A DNA stretch of 47,245 bases from Variovorax sp. (GTDB lineage: Bacteria > Pseudomonadota > Gammaproteobacteria > Burkholderiales > Burkholderiaceae_C). This document shows, in pieces, positions 27,101 to 35,555 of the stretch. The DNA lies in assembly GCA_017744285.1 (NCBI GenBank), contig JAGIBP010000027.1:1-47245 (forward strand). Direction: 5' to 3'. Each line of letters begins with the position of its first letter. The first letter of the stretch is position 1. Under the pieces are notes generated by a model. The model ran no database searches, was not told where the DNA came from, and worked only from the letters and a program-made list of their open reading frames with translations. Both the position numbers and the translations under genes were made by a program.

Positions 27101-30100
27101 ATTCGGATTCGATCTGAGCCCGGAGCCCGAAGCGCCCGCGAGCGCGGAACCCCCGCCGCAGGCCCTTGCTGCCGAAGTGGCGGCGCTCGCCGAGGCGGGG
27201 CCCGGTATCGCCGAGCCCCCCTCCGCCGAGGTGCCCCCGGCCACGGCGTTCGAGCCCGCGCTGGCCGAAGCGCCGGTGCTGGCGCAGGCACCCGCCGAAG
27301 CGCCGCAGGACGCCCCGCCCGCGCAGCCGGTGGCCGAAGAGCAGGTCAAGGTGATCGGGCCGCTGCGCATCGGCATCGCGCTCTACAACGTCTACCTCAA
27401 CGAAGCCGACGAATGGTCGCGCCAGCTTGCGACCGACGTGGGCGAATGGGCGCTCGAGACGCACGAGCGCGTTCCGGTCTCGACGATCAATCTCGCCCAT
27501 TCGCTGGCGGGTAGTTCCGCGACCGTCGGCTTCCACAGCCTCTCGGGCATGGCCCGCCTGTTCGAGTCGGCGCTGCAGCATCTTCACATGCAGGGCCGCG
27601 GAACGCGCGAGCAGGGCACTGTGCTGGTCGCCGCCGCCGAAGAGTTGCGGCGCCTGTTGCATCAGTTCGCCGCCGGGTTCCTGAAGGAGCCTTCCGAGGA
27701 CACGCTGGCAGCGCTTCGCCAGGTCGCCGAATCGCCGTTGCCGGCGGAGCCGGCCGTGTCCGGCGCCCAGCCGGTCGAGCCGGCGCGCCACGCGGCGTCC
27801 GACGTGTCGCTGGACGATTCCGACGAAACCAGCGACATCGTCGATGCGGTCGACATGGACCTCTTCCCGATCTTCGAGGAAGAGGCCGGCGAACTGCTGC
27901 CGCAACTGGGCGCCTCGCTGCGCGAGTGGGCGCAGAACACCGACAACGCGGCCGCGCGTTCGTCGATCCTGCGCACGCTTCACACGCTCAAGGGCAGTGC
28001 GCGGCTCGCGGGTGCGATGCGCCTGGGCGAGCGCGCCCACCGCATGGAGTCGGACGTCGAGGCGATCGGCGCCGAAGCCGGTCGCCGTGCCATCGAACAG
28101 TTGCTGACGCGCTTCGATGCCCTGCAGGCCAATTTCGACGCCCTGCGGGCGGCCGACGACGCGATCCAGACCGAGTTGGTTCAGCGTGCGGCGGCGCCGG
28201 CACCGAGCCCGGTGCCGCAGGCCGAATCCGAACCGGCGGCCGTCGAGCCCGAGGCGCACGCGTCGGAAGCGGCCGCGCCCGCCGAGGCCGCGACGCCGGC
28301 GCCGGCCGGGGCCACCCCGATCCGCGGCCTCATCGCCGCGCCTTCGCCGTCGGTGCTCACCCCGTTGCGCGCGGCGTCGGGCCAGGCGGTGCGCATCCGC
28401 ACCCATCTGCTCGATCGGCTGGTCGCGCAGACCGGCGAAGTGATCATCACCCGTTCGCGGCTCGAGGCCGAGCTGGGCCAACTGCGCAGCTCGCTCATCG
28501 ATCTCACCGGCAACCTCGATCGCCTGCGCCAGCAACTGCGCGACATCGAGGTCCAGGCGGAAAGCCAGATGCAGTCGCGCCTCGCGCAGGCCAAGGATTC
28601 GCAGCAGGGCTTCGACCCGCTGGAGTTCGACCGCTTTACGCGCGTGCAGGAGCTCACGCGCATGATGGCCGAGTCGGTCAACGACGTGGCCACGGTGCAG
28701 CGCACGCTCCAGAAGACGGTGCAGGCCACCGAAGACGACCTGAGCGCCCAGGCGCGTCAGACCCGCGAACTGCAGCGCGGGCTGCTGCGCACGCGCATGG
28801 TGGAGTTCGAGGGCATCTCCGAGCGCCTGTATCGCGTGGTCCGACAGGCCTCGAAGGACACCGGCAAGCAGGTGCGCCTGGACATCACCGGCGGCTCGAT
28901 CGAGATGGACCGCGGCGTCCTCGACCGGATGACGCCCGCCTTCGAGCACCTGCTGCGCAACTGCGTCGCGCACGGCATCGAGGATGCGGCGGCGCGCGAA
29001 AGGGCGGGCAAGGACCCGAGCGGCCTGATCGTCATCGAGCTGCACCAGGAAGGCAACGACGTCTCGGTGAGCTTCCAGGACGACGGCGCCGGCCTGAACG
29101 TCGAGAAGATCATCGCTCGCGCGCGGTCGCTGGGGCTGGTCGGCGCCGGCCAGACGCTCGGCGCGAACGAGGCGGCCGAACTGATCTTCCAGCCCGGCTT
29201 CTCCACGGCGGACCAGGTCTCCGAGCTGGCCGGTCGCGGCATCGGCATGGATGTCGTGCGCGCGCAGGTTGCCGGTCTCGGCGGCCGGATCGAGACGCAC
29301 AGCCGGCCCGGCCAGGGGACCACCTTCAAGCTGGTGTTGCCGCTCACGACCGCGGTGACGCACGTGGTGATGATGCGCGCGGGCGCGGTCAGCATCGGCG
29401 TGCCGTCGAATCTCGTCGAACTCGTCCTGCGCGCGGGTGCGTCCGAGCTCGAGAAGGCCTACCTCGACCAGCACTACGCCTTCAGCGGCGAAGAAGTGCC
29501 GTTCTACTGGGCGGGCGCGCTGCTGCAGTCGTCCGCGCGAAGCGAGCGCGCGCCGGGCAAGGCCAACACGATCGTCATCGTCCGAAGCGCCGCGCAGCGT
29601 GTCGCCCTGCACGTGGACGAAGTGCTGGGCAACCAGGAAGTCGTGGTCAAGAACCTCGGCCCGCAGCTCTCGCGGCTGCCGGGCATGGCGGCGATCTCGG
29701 TGCTGGCATCCGGTGCCGTCGCGCTGATCTACAACCCGGTCGCGCTGGCGGCGGTGCATGGCGAGAAGGCGCGTGCCTTCCAGGCCGCGGCGGGCCGCGC
29801 CGTCACCGCGGCTGCCACCGCCACGGGCGGCGACCAGGGGGCCGCGCCGGCGTTGCAGGCGGCGGCGCAGGTGCCGCTGGTGCTGGTGGTGGACGACTCG
29901 ATCACCGTTCGCCGCGTGACGCAGCGCCTGCTGCAGCGCGAGGGCTACCGCGTGGCCCTGGCGGCGGACGGCCTGCAGGCGCTCGAGCGGCTGCAGCAGG
30001 AACGTCCCTCCGTCGTGCTCTCGGACATCGAGATGCCGCGCATGGACGGCTTCGACCTGGCGCGCAACATCCGCGCGGATGCGTCGCTGGCCGATCTGCC

Positions 30101-30260
30101 GATCATCATGATCACCTCGCGGATCGCCGAGAAGCACCACGACCATGCGCGCATGCTGGGCGTCAACCACTACCTCGGCAAACCGTACTCCGAAGAGGAG
30201 CTGCTGCGCCTCGTGCGCAGCTACACGGGCGTGGAGCCGCCCGTGGCGGTGGTGGCCTGA
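24117..30260 (+). CDS. chpA: Chemosensory histidine kinase ChpA/PilL with multiple Hpt domains and receiver
   Basis: A 2047-residue CheA-type hybrid kinase. Three canonical Hpt motifs are visible: His721 in FHTLKGSSRMVG, His1128 in AHSLAGSSATVG and His1289 in LHTLKGSARLAG. Two more regions in the first 530 residues look like Hpt relics: His71 in QLHQAVGALQMVG and, with Gln502 instead of His, QLLQMRGVFSVLG. A proline/glutamate/alanine-rich linker covers about 815-1075. Then come the dimerisation helices (from about 1410), the HATPase domain (N box HLLRNCVAHGIED near 1610, G2 GRGIGMDVV near 1706), a CheW domain and a C-terminal receiver with Asp1970 (VVLSDIEMPRMDGFD). It starts at GTG 24117, 16 bp after pilJ. 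Pseudomonas ChpA has more Hpt domains; pilK and chpB are absent here. Confidence 0.95.
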   Translation: MSTQSPATAHVAGNAPATEDLGPLAWVLGEIQKSLDSVGKTLRLFARDAASALPGSEIDTQPVRQARQQLHQAVGALQMVGHAAPALVLGAMEFAVQSFVTEPLRCTDAAVQKIERAGFAVADFLNAVVAGKTVSSVALFPQYREVLELVGNERVHPADLWSMSWRWVEIKPAPTQTALVYDPAVRSKLDREVLQVVKSGDDHAARRLQALCLGLGRGASVPRVASFWTLAAGFFEALALALIPTDSHVKRAASRVLLQYATLARGDNTVSDRLGQDLLFFCAQAVPAEGDEAATLRAVRAAWGIANEQKVDYTVEQFGRFDPIVLAQARKRIETAKEMWSALSGGDVSRTRQVADTFAQLGESLQKLHPPSHPLVLALNNAVEASMRTGQPPGTELAMEVATSVLYLEAAFEDLDPQDRQLTARTVQLAGRIERARDGGRSEPLEPWMEELYRRVSDRQTMGTVVGELRSHLGELEKSLDQFFRRPTDKGLLRNVPTQLLQMRGVFSVLGLDQAAQTVQRMRDNVEQLLTEDAPIDEIRTFDSLGNNLGALGFLIDMLSYQPALAKRLFVFDADIGELKPLMGRQASDAAAEAAAPAAFAAASGPVAVTEAVMSVEEVDAQIAAKLAALASPGTRKAAPSSSPIEEFSQAATSWTSKITGPAPLEALPDTEVTELEEDDLQNIFLDEAREVLHNGLAAVSALGARPDDDGELTILRRAFHTLKGSSRMVGLMDFGEAAWSLEQILNTWLADQRPATPELLAGTRSALQDFAKWVEAIASATPHEWKSAPFLAIAESLRTGEPLVVPPRVADAEALVAAARHIAAESASSVPLPPLELPPLPELEFDLDLTPKESEVPAPATRDEEPTEWSGLDQPEDEDAQAAAAPQPLADGASRSDEGFASTDFLDFDAKPEPPPEDSVVLGEEEEAEADFLETVHTALEPSLAEAVRARQPEPEFEEPLDAVPQPLPEPEPEPAAAAMLPAEPVPATPPVAEFGFDLSPEPEAPASAEPPPQALAAEVAALAEAGPGIAEPPSAEVPPATAFEPALAEAPVLAQAPAEAPQDAPPAQPVAEEQVKVIGPLRIGIALYNVYLNEADEWSRQLATDVGEWALETHERVPVSTINLAHSLAGSSATVGFHSLSGMARLFESALQHLHMQGRGTREQGTVLVAAAEELRRLLHQFAAGFLKEPSEDTLAALRQVAESPLPAEPAVSGAQPVEPARHAASDVSLDDSDETSDIVDAVDMDLFPIFEEEAGELLPQLGASLREWAQNTDNAAARSSILRTLHTLKGSARLAGAMRLGERAHRMESDVEAIGAEAGRRAIEQLLTRFDALQANFDALRAADDAIQTELVQRAAAPAPSPVPQAESEPAAVEPEAHASEAAAPAEAATPAPAGATPIRGLIAAPSPSVLTPLRAASGQAVRIRTHLLDRLVAQTGEVIITRSRLEAELGQLRSSLIDLTGNLDRLRQQLRDIEVQAESQMQSRLAQAKDSQQGFDPLEFDRFTRVQELTRMMAESVNDVATVQRTLQKTVQATEDDLSAQARQTRELQRGLLRTRMVEFEGISERLYRVVRQASKDTGKQVRLDITGGSIEMDRGVLDRMTPAFEHLLRNCVAHGIEDAAARERAGKDPSGLIVIELHQEGNDVSVSFQDDGAGLNVEKIIARARSLGLVGAGQTLGANEAAELIFQPGFSTADQVSELAGRGIGMDVVRAQVAGLGGRIETHSRPGQGTTFKLVLPLTTAVTHVVMMRAGAVSIGVPSNLVELVLRAGASELEKAYLDQHYAFSGEEVPFYWAGALLQSSARSERAPGKANTIVIVRSAAQRVALHVDEVLGNQEVVVKNLGPQLSRLPGMAAISVLASGAVALIYNPVALAAVHGEKARAFQAAAGRAVTAAATATGGDQGAAPALQAAAQVPLVLVVDDSITVRRVTQRLLQREGYRVALAADGLQALERLQQERPSVVLSDIEMPRMDGFDLARNIRADASLADLPIIMITSRIAEKHHDHARMLGVNHYLGKPYSEEELLRLVRSYTGVEPPVAVVA

Positions 30261-30281
30261 TCGGGCGCGGGCGAGGCGGCG

Positions 30282-31784
30282 CTAGCGCGGATCGCGCGGC
30301 GCCTCCTTCACGACCGCATAGCGCTGCAGGGTGCGCTCCCGCGCTTCGGCGTGATCGACGATCGGGCGCGGGTAGTCCTCCCCCAGCCGGATGCCGGCCG
30401 CTTCCAGCTCCAGCGGCGTGGCCTTCCACGGGGCGTGGATCGCGGCGCCGGGCAGCTTCGCGAGCTGGGGAAGGTAGCGGCGGATGAACTTGCCTTCCGG
30501 GTCGAATTTCTCGCTCTGCGTGACGGGGTTGAAGATCCTGAAATAGGGCTGGGCGTCGCAGCCGCTGGAGCTCGCCCATTGCCAGTTGCCGTTGTTCGAC
30601 GCCAGTTCGAAATCGTTGAGGTGGATCGCGAAGTAGCGTTCGCCGCGGCGCCAGTCGATGCCCAGGTCCTTGCACAGGAAGCTCGCGACCACCATGCGCA
30701 GCCGGTTGTGCATGTAGCCGGTCTGGTTGATCTGCGCCATCGCCGCATCGACCAGCGGATAGCCGGTGCAACCGCGGCACCAGGCGTCGAACAGCATGTC
30801 GGCGTGCTTTCCATGGTGCCACTGGATCCGGTCGTACTCGGGCCGGAAGCTGCGCGACTTGCCGCCGCTCGCCACCTGCGGATGGTGCGCGAGGATCTGC
30901 AGAAAGAAGTCGCGCCAGATCAACTCGCCCAGCCAGCTTGCGGCGCCCGCGTCCCCCTCGCGCGACCACTCGTGCGCCGCTGCGGCCAGTTGGCGGACGG
31001 AAACGGTGCCGAAGCGAAGGTGCACGCCCAGGTAGCTCGGTCCGCGCACGGCCGGAAAGTCACGCGCCGCGGCGTAGCGGCCGATGCGCTGGATGAATTC
31101 GTCGAACAGCGCGGCGCCGCCCTGGCTGCCCGTGGGAATCTCCAGTTCGGCGAGATTGGTCTTTTCGAAGCCGATCTCCGCGAGCGAGGGCACGGGTGCC
31201 CGGAATGTCTCGGGCACCGCGGCGAGCGCGTCGGCGTGGCTTCGCACCGGATACGGCTTCAGGTAGAAGGCATCGAGCTTGGCGAGCCACGCGCGCTTGT
31301 AGGGCGTGAACACGGTGTAGGGCTGTCCCACTTGCGTCAGCACCTCGTCGCGATCGAAGACGGCGTGATCCTTGTAGGTGTGGAAGGCGATGCCCGCATT
31401 CGCCAGCGCGCCGAGCACCCGGGCATCGCGGTCCAGCGCGTCGGGCTCGTCGTCGCGGTTGGCGAACACCGCCTGCACGTCGAGCGCGCGCGCCAGCGAG
31501 GCGATCTCGTCCTCGGCCAGCGCGTGGCGCACGATCAGCCCGCCGCCCAGCGCGCACAGTTGCGCGTCGAGCTCGACCAGGGATTCGCGGATGAACTCGA
31601 CGCGCCGGTCCGCCCGCGGCAGCGGATCGAGGATCGCGCGGTCGAAGACGAACACGCACACCACCTGCCGGCAGGCCCGCAGCGCCTGGTAGAGCGCCGC
31701 GTTGTCGTCGATCCGCAGGTCGCGGCGAAACCACATCAGCCCTTTGGGATAGATCTTGTCGACGGCCAGTAAAATCGGTGGCAT
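30282..31784 (-). CDS. phrB: Deoxyribodipyrimidine photolyase (CPD class I)
   Basis: A 500-residue light-dependent DNA repair flavoenzyme. The antenna-domain opening LMWFRRDLRIDDNAALYQAL is followed by the C-terminal FAD domain: YLGVHLRFGTVSVRQLA, ELIWRDFFLQILAHHP, RPEYDRIQWHHG, TGYPLVDAAMAQINQTGYMH, and the NGNWQWASSSGCDAQPYF segment with the tryptophan of the electron-transfer chain. All match class I CPD photolyases. The start is uncertain: 31784 gives 16 residues before LMWFRRD, similar to relatives, while 31814 would overlap yqgE. The chosen ATG shares the palindromic CATG with the start of divergent yqgE. Confidence 0.93.
   Translation of the reverse strand: MPPILLAVDKIYPKGLMWFRRDLRIDDNAALYQALRACRQVVCVFVFDRAILDPLPRADRRVEFIRESLVELDAQLCALGGGLIVRHALAEDEIASLARALDVQAVFANRDDEPDALDRDARVLGALANAGIAFHTYKDHAVFDRDEVLTQVGQPYTVFTPYKRAWLAKLDAFYLKPYPVRSHADALAAVPETFRAPVPSLAEIGFEKTNLAELEIPTGSQGGAALFDEFIQRIGRYAAARDFPAVRGPSYLGVHLRFGTVSVRQLAAAAHEWSREGDAGAASWLGELIWRDFFLQILAHHPQVASGGKSRSFRPEYDRIQWHHGKHADMLFDAWCRGCTGYPLVDAAMAQINQTGYMHNRLRMVVASFLCKDLGIDWRRGERYFAIHLNDFELASNNGNWQWASSSGCDAQPYFRIFNPVTQSEKFDPEGKFIRRYLPQLAKLPGAAIHAPWKATPLELEAAGIRLGEDYPRPIVDHAEARERTLQRYAVVKEAPRDPR
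31770..31775 (+). promoter_or_regulatory. -10-like element of the yqgE operon
   Basis: TAAAAT ending 7 bases before ATG 31783, with no Shine-Dalgarno between. Transcription would begin at or next to the start codon. It lies within the first codons of divergent phrB. Confidence 0.45.
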
Positions 31785-32382
31785 GGCCTCCGATTCTGCC
31801 CCGATGAACCTCACGCATCATTTCCTGATTGCGATGCCGGGCCTGGAAGACAAGGCCTTCAGCCGGAGCGTGGTCTACCTGTGCGAGCACAGCGAACGCG
31901 GCGCGCTCGGCCTGGTCATCAACAAGCCCAGCGACATCAACCTCGGGGTGCTGTTCGAAAAGATCGAGCTGCACCTCGCCAGCCCCGAGATCGGCAAGGC
32001 GCCGGTCTTCCAGGGCGGCCCCGTGCAGACCGAACGCGGCTTCGTGCTCCACGAGCCGGTTTTCGCGCACACCGACAAGCCCAACGAATCCGTCTATGCC
32101 TCGACGATGACCATCCCCGGCGGGCTCGAGATGACCACGTCGAAGGACGTGCTGGAGGCGCTCGCCACCGGCGCCGGCCCGCGCAAGGTGCTGGTGTCGC
32201 TCGGCTACGCGGCCTGGGGCGAAGGCCAGCTCGAGTCCGAACTGGCCGAGAACAGCTGGCTGACCGTCGGCGCCGACCCTGCCGTGATCTTCGACACGCC
32301 GATCGAGCAGCGCTACGACAAGGCGCTGTCGCTGCTGGGCCTGGAGGCGTGGACGCTCTCGCCCGATGCGGGGCATGCATGA
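31783..32382 (+). CDS. yqgE: YqgE/AlgH family protein
   Basis: A 199-residue UPF0301 (AlgH) protein of unclear function. Family signatures: MNLTHHFLIAMPGLEDKAFS, SVVYLCEHSERGALGLVINK, VFQGGPVQTERGFVLHE and VLVSLGYAAWGEGQLESEL. It almost always sits beside ruvX/yqgF, as here, where the genes overlap by ATGA. ATG 31783 gives the MASDSAPMNL start that I recall from Comamonadaceae relatives; ATG 31804 gives the start used in E. coli. It is the first gene of a coupled operon running through plsC. Confidence 0.93.
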   Translation: MASDSAPMNLTHHFLIAMPGLEDKAFSRSVVYLCEHSERGALGLVINKPSDINLGVLFEKIELHLASPEIGKAPVFQGGPVQTERGFVLHEPVFAHTDKPNESVYASTMTIPGGLEMTTSKDVLEALATGAGPRKVLVSLGYAAWGEGQLESELAENSWLTVGADPAVIFDTPIEQRYDKALSLLGLEAWTLSPDAGHA

Positions 32383-32813
32383 GTGGTCCGGCGATGCCTG
32401 AACAGGCACCCGCACCGGCCGTTCCTTCCCATTTCCAAAGCTTCCTGGGCTTCGATTTCGGCCAGAAGCGCACCGGCGTCGCGAGCGGCAATCGGCTGCT
32501 GAAGACCGCGACGCCGCAGGCCACCATCCGGGCCGAAGGCGAGGCCCGCTTCGCCCAGGTCGAAGCCCGTATCCGCGAGTGGCAGCCCGACGCGCTCGTC
32601 GTCGGCGTTCCGCGCCATCCCGACGGCGCGCCGCACGACAACACCCGAGCGGCCCAGCGCTTCGCGCGCCAGCTGCACGGCCGTTTCAGGCTGCCGGTGT
32701 ACGAGGTCGACGAGCGCTACAGCACGACCGAGGCGCTGGCTTCGGGCGCGCGCGACGCCGATGCCGCATCGGCCTGCATCATCCTTGAACAATTTCTGAG
32801 GAGCCTTCCGTGA
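32379..32813 (+). CDS. ruvX: Holliday junction resolvase-like / pre-16S rRNA nuclease RuvX (YqgF)
   Basis: A 144-residue RNase H-fold protein. The first catalytic aspartate is in [16 protein letters not shown], the second acidic cluster in [14 protein letters not shown] and [13 protein letters not shown], and the C-terminal helix holds [15 protein letters not shown] with the third acidic residue. YqgF trims the 5' end of 16S rRNA in E. coli and has been proposed as an alternative resolvase. The start overlaps the yqgE stop (ATGA) and its stop overlaps the pyrR GTG, so translation of all three is coupled. About 16 extra N-terminal residues precede the core. Confidence 0.93.
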   Translation: MSGPAMPEQAPAPAVPSHFQSFLGFDFGQKRTGVASGNRLLKTATPQATIRAEGEARFAQVEARIREWQPDALVVGVPRHPDGAPHDNTRAAQRFARQLHGRFRLPVYEVDERYSTTEALASGARDADAASACIILEQFLRSLP

Positions 32814-33307
32814 ACCCCATCCCCGACGCCGAAGCGCTCTACGTGGAGCTGCTGCGCGGCGTGCAATCCCTGATGCAGGCGGACACGCGCCTGGTGGGCG
32901 TGACCTCCGGCGGCGCGTGGCTCGTCGAGCGCCTGCAGAAAGACCTGGGCCTGCCCGGCGCGCCGGGCATCATCTCGTCGGCCATGCACCGCGACGACTT
33001 TGCACGCCGCGGCCTCGCGGCCAGCGCGCAGACTTCGCTGCCCTTCGACGTCGATGGCGCCGACGTGCTGCTGCTCGACGACGTGCTCTACACCGGCCGG
33101 ACCATCCGCGCCGTGCTCAACGAACTGTTCGACTTCGGCCGCCCGGCCCGCGTGCGGCTGGCGGTCATGATCGACCGCGGCGGCCGCGAACTGCCCGTGG
33201 CCGCCGACTTCGCCGCGCAGAAGCTCGAACTGCCGGCCACGCAATTGCTCGCGCTCGCGCGCTCGGAATCCGGCGCCTTCAGCTTCAAGGTCGAAGAAAG
33301 CAAGTGA
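32810..33307 (+). CDS. pyrR: PyrR-type uracil phosphoribosyltransferase/regulator
   Basis: A 165-residue PRTase-fold protein. The PRPP loop is [20 protein letters not shown] and the PyrR-specific segments are [14 protein letters not shown] and [15 protein letters not shown]. In Gram-positives PyrR binds pyr mRNA and causes attenuation; in proteobacteria its regulatory role is less clear. No attenuator hairpin is visible just upstream, where the gene overlaps ruvX by GTGA, so classical leader attenuation at this position is unlikely. It starts at GTG 32810 and its stop overlaps the pyrB ATG (TGATG). Confidence 0.93.
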   Translation: MNPIPDAEALYVELLRGVQSLMQADTRLVGVTSGGAWLVERLQKDLGLPGAPGIISSAMHRDDFARRGLAASAQTSLPFDVDGADVLLLDDVLYTGRTIRAVLNELFDFGRPARVRLAVMIDRGGRELPVAADFAAQKLELPATQLLALARSESGAFSFKVEESK

Positions 33308-34269
33308 TGCTCTACAAACGCAACCCGCAGCTCAACAAGAACGGCGAGCTGATCCACCTGCTCTCGATCGAGGGCCTGCCCAAGGACATCCTCACCCACA
33401 TCCTGGACACCGCGGCGAACTTCACCAGTGTGAGCGACCGCGAGGTCAAGAAGGTGCCGCTTCTGCGCGGCAAGAGCGTGTTCAATCTGTTCTTCGAGAA
33501 CTCGACGCGCACCCGCACCACCTTCGAGATCGCCGCCAAGCGCCTGTCGGCCGACGTGATCAACCTCGACATCGCGCGCTCTTCGGCCTCCAAGGGCGAG
33601 TCGCTGCTCGACACCATCGCCAACCTGAGCGCCATGGCCGCCGACCTGTTCGTCGTGCGCCACAGCGAATCGGGCGCGCCTTACCTGATCGCGCAGCACG
33701 TCGCGCCGCATGTGCACGTGGTGAACGCCGGCGACGGCCGCCACGCGCATCCAACGCAGGGCCTGCTCGACATGTACACGATCCGCCACTACAAGAAGGA
33801 CTTCGCGAACCTCACGGTGGCGATCGTCGGCGACGTGCTGCATTCGCGCGTGGCGCGTTCCGACATCCATGCGCTCACCACGCTCGGCTGCGCCGAGGTG
33901 CGCGTGGTCGGCCCGAAGACGCTGGTGCCGGGCGACCTCGCGCAGATGGGCGTGCGCGTGTGCCACACGCTCGAAGAGGGCATCAAGGGCTGCGACGTGA
34001 TCATCATGCTGCGGCTGCAGAACGAGCGCATGAGCGGCGCGCTGCTGCCCTCGTCGCAGGAATTCTTCAAGACCTACGGCCTCACGCCCGAGAAGCTGCA
34101 ACTCGCCAAGCCGGATGCGATCGTGATGCACCCGGGCCCGATCAACCGCGGCGTGGAGATCGACTCCGCGGTGGTCGACGGCCGGCAGAGCGTGATCCTG
34201 CCGCAGGTCACATTCGGCATCGCGGTGCGCATGGCCGTGATGAGCATCGTGGCAGGAAACGAAGCATGA
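33307..34269 (+). CDS. pyrB: Aspartate carbamoyltransferase catalytic chain
   Basis: A 320-residue ATCase catalytic subunit for the first committed step of pyrimidine synthesis. Carbamoyl-phosphate binding [15 protein letters not shown], the 80s-loop equivalent [39 protein letters not shown] and the C-terminal [13 protein letters not shown] are all canonical. No pyrI regulatory gene follows; instead pyrC' overlaps the stop by ATGA. That is the arrangement of Pseudomonas-type class A ATCase, in which the PyrB N-terminus and an inactive dihydroorotase form a dodecamer. Confidence 0.97.
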   Translation: MLYKRNPQLNKNGELIHLLSIEGLPKDILTHILDTAANFTSVSDREVKKVPLLRGKSVFNLFFENSTRTRTTFEIAAKRLSADVINLDIARSSASKGESLLDTIANLSAMAADLFVVRHSESGAPYLIAQHVAPHVHVVNAGDGRHAHPTQGLLDMYTIRHYKKDFANLTVAIVGDVLHSRVARSDIHALTTLGCAEVRVVGPKTLVPGDLAQMGVRVCHTLEEGIKGCDVIIMLRLQNERMSGALLPSSQEFFKTYGLTPEKLQLAKPDAIVMHPGPINRGVEIDSAVVDGRQSVILPQVTFGIAVRMAVMSIVAGNEA

Positions 34270-35537
34270 ACATTCAAATCACCAATGGCCGCGTCGTCGA
34301 TCCCGCTTCCGGGTTCGACCAGAAAGCCGATGTCGCGATCGCCGACGGCAGGATCGTCGCCATCGGCCAGATCGGCAGCGAGTTCCGCGCCGACCGCACG
34401 CTCGATGCGCAAGGCTGCCTCGTCGTGCCGGGCCTGGTCGACCTCGCGGCGCGCCTGCGCGAGCCCGGCTACGAGCACGAGCGCATGCTCGAAAGCGAAA
34501 TGGAGGCCGCGGTGGCCGGCGGCGTCACCAGCCTGGTGTGCCCGCCCGACACCGACCCGGTGCTGGACGAGCCGGGCCTGGTCGAGATGCTGAAGTTCCG
34601 CGCCGAGAAGCTGCAGCGGGCGCGCCTCTTTCCGCAGGGCGCGCTCACGCGCGGGCTCGCGGGCGAGGTGCTCACCGAGATGGCCGAGCTCACCGAGGCC
34701 GGCTGCGTGGCTTTCGGGCAGGCAGACGTTCCCTTCGGCAACACGCAGGTGCTGCAGCGCGCGCTGCAGTACGCGAGCACCTTCGGCTACGCGGTGTGGC
34801 TGCGGCCGCAAGACCGCGACCTCGGCAAGGGCGTCGCGGCCAGCGGCCCGCTGGCGACGCGCCTGGGCCTCGCCGGCGTGCCGGTGGCGGCGGAGACGAT
34901 CGCGATCTTCACCATCGTCGAACTCATGCGCGCGACGGGCGCCCGCGTGCACCTGTGCCGGCTGTCGAGCGCGGCCGGCGTGGCGCAGGTGCGCGCGGCC
35001 AAGGCCGAAGGGCTGCCGCTGACCTGCGACGTGAGCATCAATTCGCTGCACCTGGTCGACACCGACATCGGCTACTTCGACAGCCGCGCGCGGCTCAGCC
35101 CGCCGCTGCGCCAGCAGCGCGACCGCGATGCGCTGTCGGCCGCGCTGGCCGACGGCACCATCGACGCGCTGGTCTCCGACCACACCCCGGTCGAAGCCGA
35201 TGCCAAGACCCTGCCTTTCGCCGAGAGCGAAGCCGGCGCGACCGGCCTCGAACTGCTGCTGCCGCTGGCCCTGCAATGGGGCGAGCAGAGCGGAGCCGGC
35301 CTGATGCGCGCGATCGAGACGGTCACCGCCGCGCCGGCAGGCCTCATCGGCGTCGACGGCGTGGGCCGGCTGGCGCAGGGCGGCACGGCCGACCTCTGCG
35401 TGATCGACCTCGCGCACGAATGGCAGGTCACGCCCGAGGCGCTGCGCAGCCAGGGCAAGTACACGCCGTTCGGCGGCTACGCGATGCACGGGCGGGTCCG
35501 CTTCACGCTGGTCGCGGGCCGGGTGGTGCACGGCTGA
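34266..35537 (+). CDS. pyrX: Dihydroorotase-like protein PyrC' (catalytically dead, ATCase partner)
   Basis: A 423-residue amidohydrolase-fold protein that has lost its metal site. Where active enzymes have DxHxHxRxPG, this one reads [14 protein letters not shown]: Ala61 and Arg63 replace the two histidines. WLRPQDRDL stands where an HxED-type ligand segment is expected, and [11 protein letters not shown] has Arg232 instead of His. Only the aspartate in [16 protein letters not shown] (Asp305) survives. Pseudomonas PyrC'/PyrX shows the same kind of loss and is needed to assemble ATCase. The start overlaps pyrB (ATGA), consistent with complex assembly. An active pyrC must be elsewhere in the genome. 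Confidence 0.9.
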   Translation: MNIQITNGRVVDPASGFDQKADVAIADGRIVAIGQIGSEFRADRTLDAQGCLVVPGLVDLAARLREPGYEHERMLESEMEAAVAGGVTSLVCPPDTDPVLDEPGLVEMLKFRAEKLQRARLFPQGALTRGLAGEVLTEMAELTEAGCVAFGQADVPFGNTQVLQRALQYASTFGYAVWLRPQDRDLGKGVAASGPLATRLGLAGVPVAAETIAIFTIVELMRATGARVHLCRLSSAAGVAQVRAAKAEGLPLTCDVSINSLHLVDTDIGYFDSRARLSPPLRQQRDRDALSAALADGTIDALVSDHTPVEADAKTLPFAESEAGATGLELLLPLALQWGEQSGAGLMRAIETVTAAPAGLIGVDGVGRLAQGGTADLCVIDLAHEWQVTPEALRSQGKYTPFGGYAMHGRVRFTLVAGRVVHG

Positions 35538-35555
35538 GCCGGGGCCTCGCGAACG

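Noticed and set aside
26560..27350. Proline/glutamate-rich repeats inside chpA as a possible repeat element or frameshift
   Set aside because: The frame is continuous and the region lies between Hpt domains; it is a normal low-complexity linker.
24087..30170. A 2027-codon open frame antisense to chpA
   Set aside because: Composition is dominated by Arg, Gly, Ala and His, typical of the complementary strand of a GC-rich gene; chpA itself has clear domains. It is a shadow frame.
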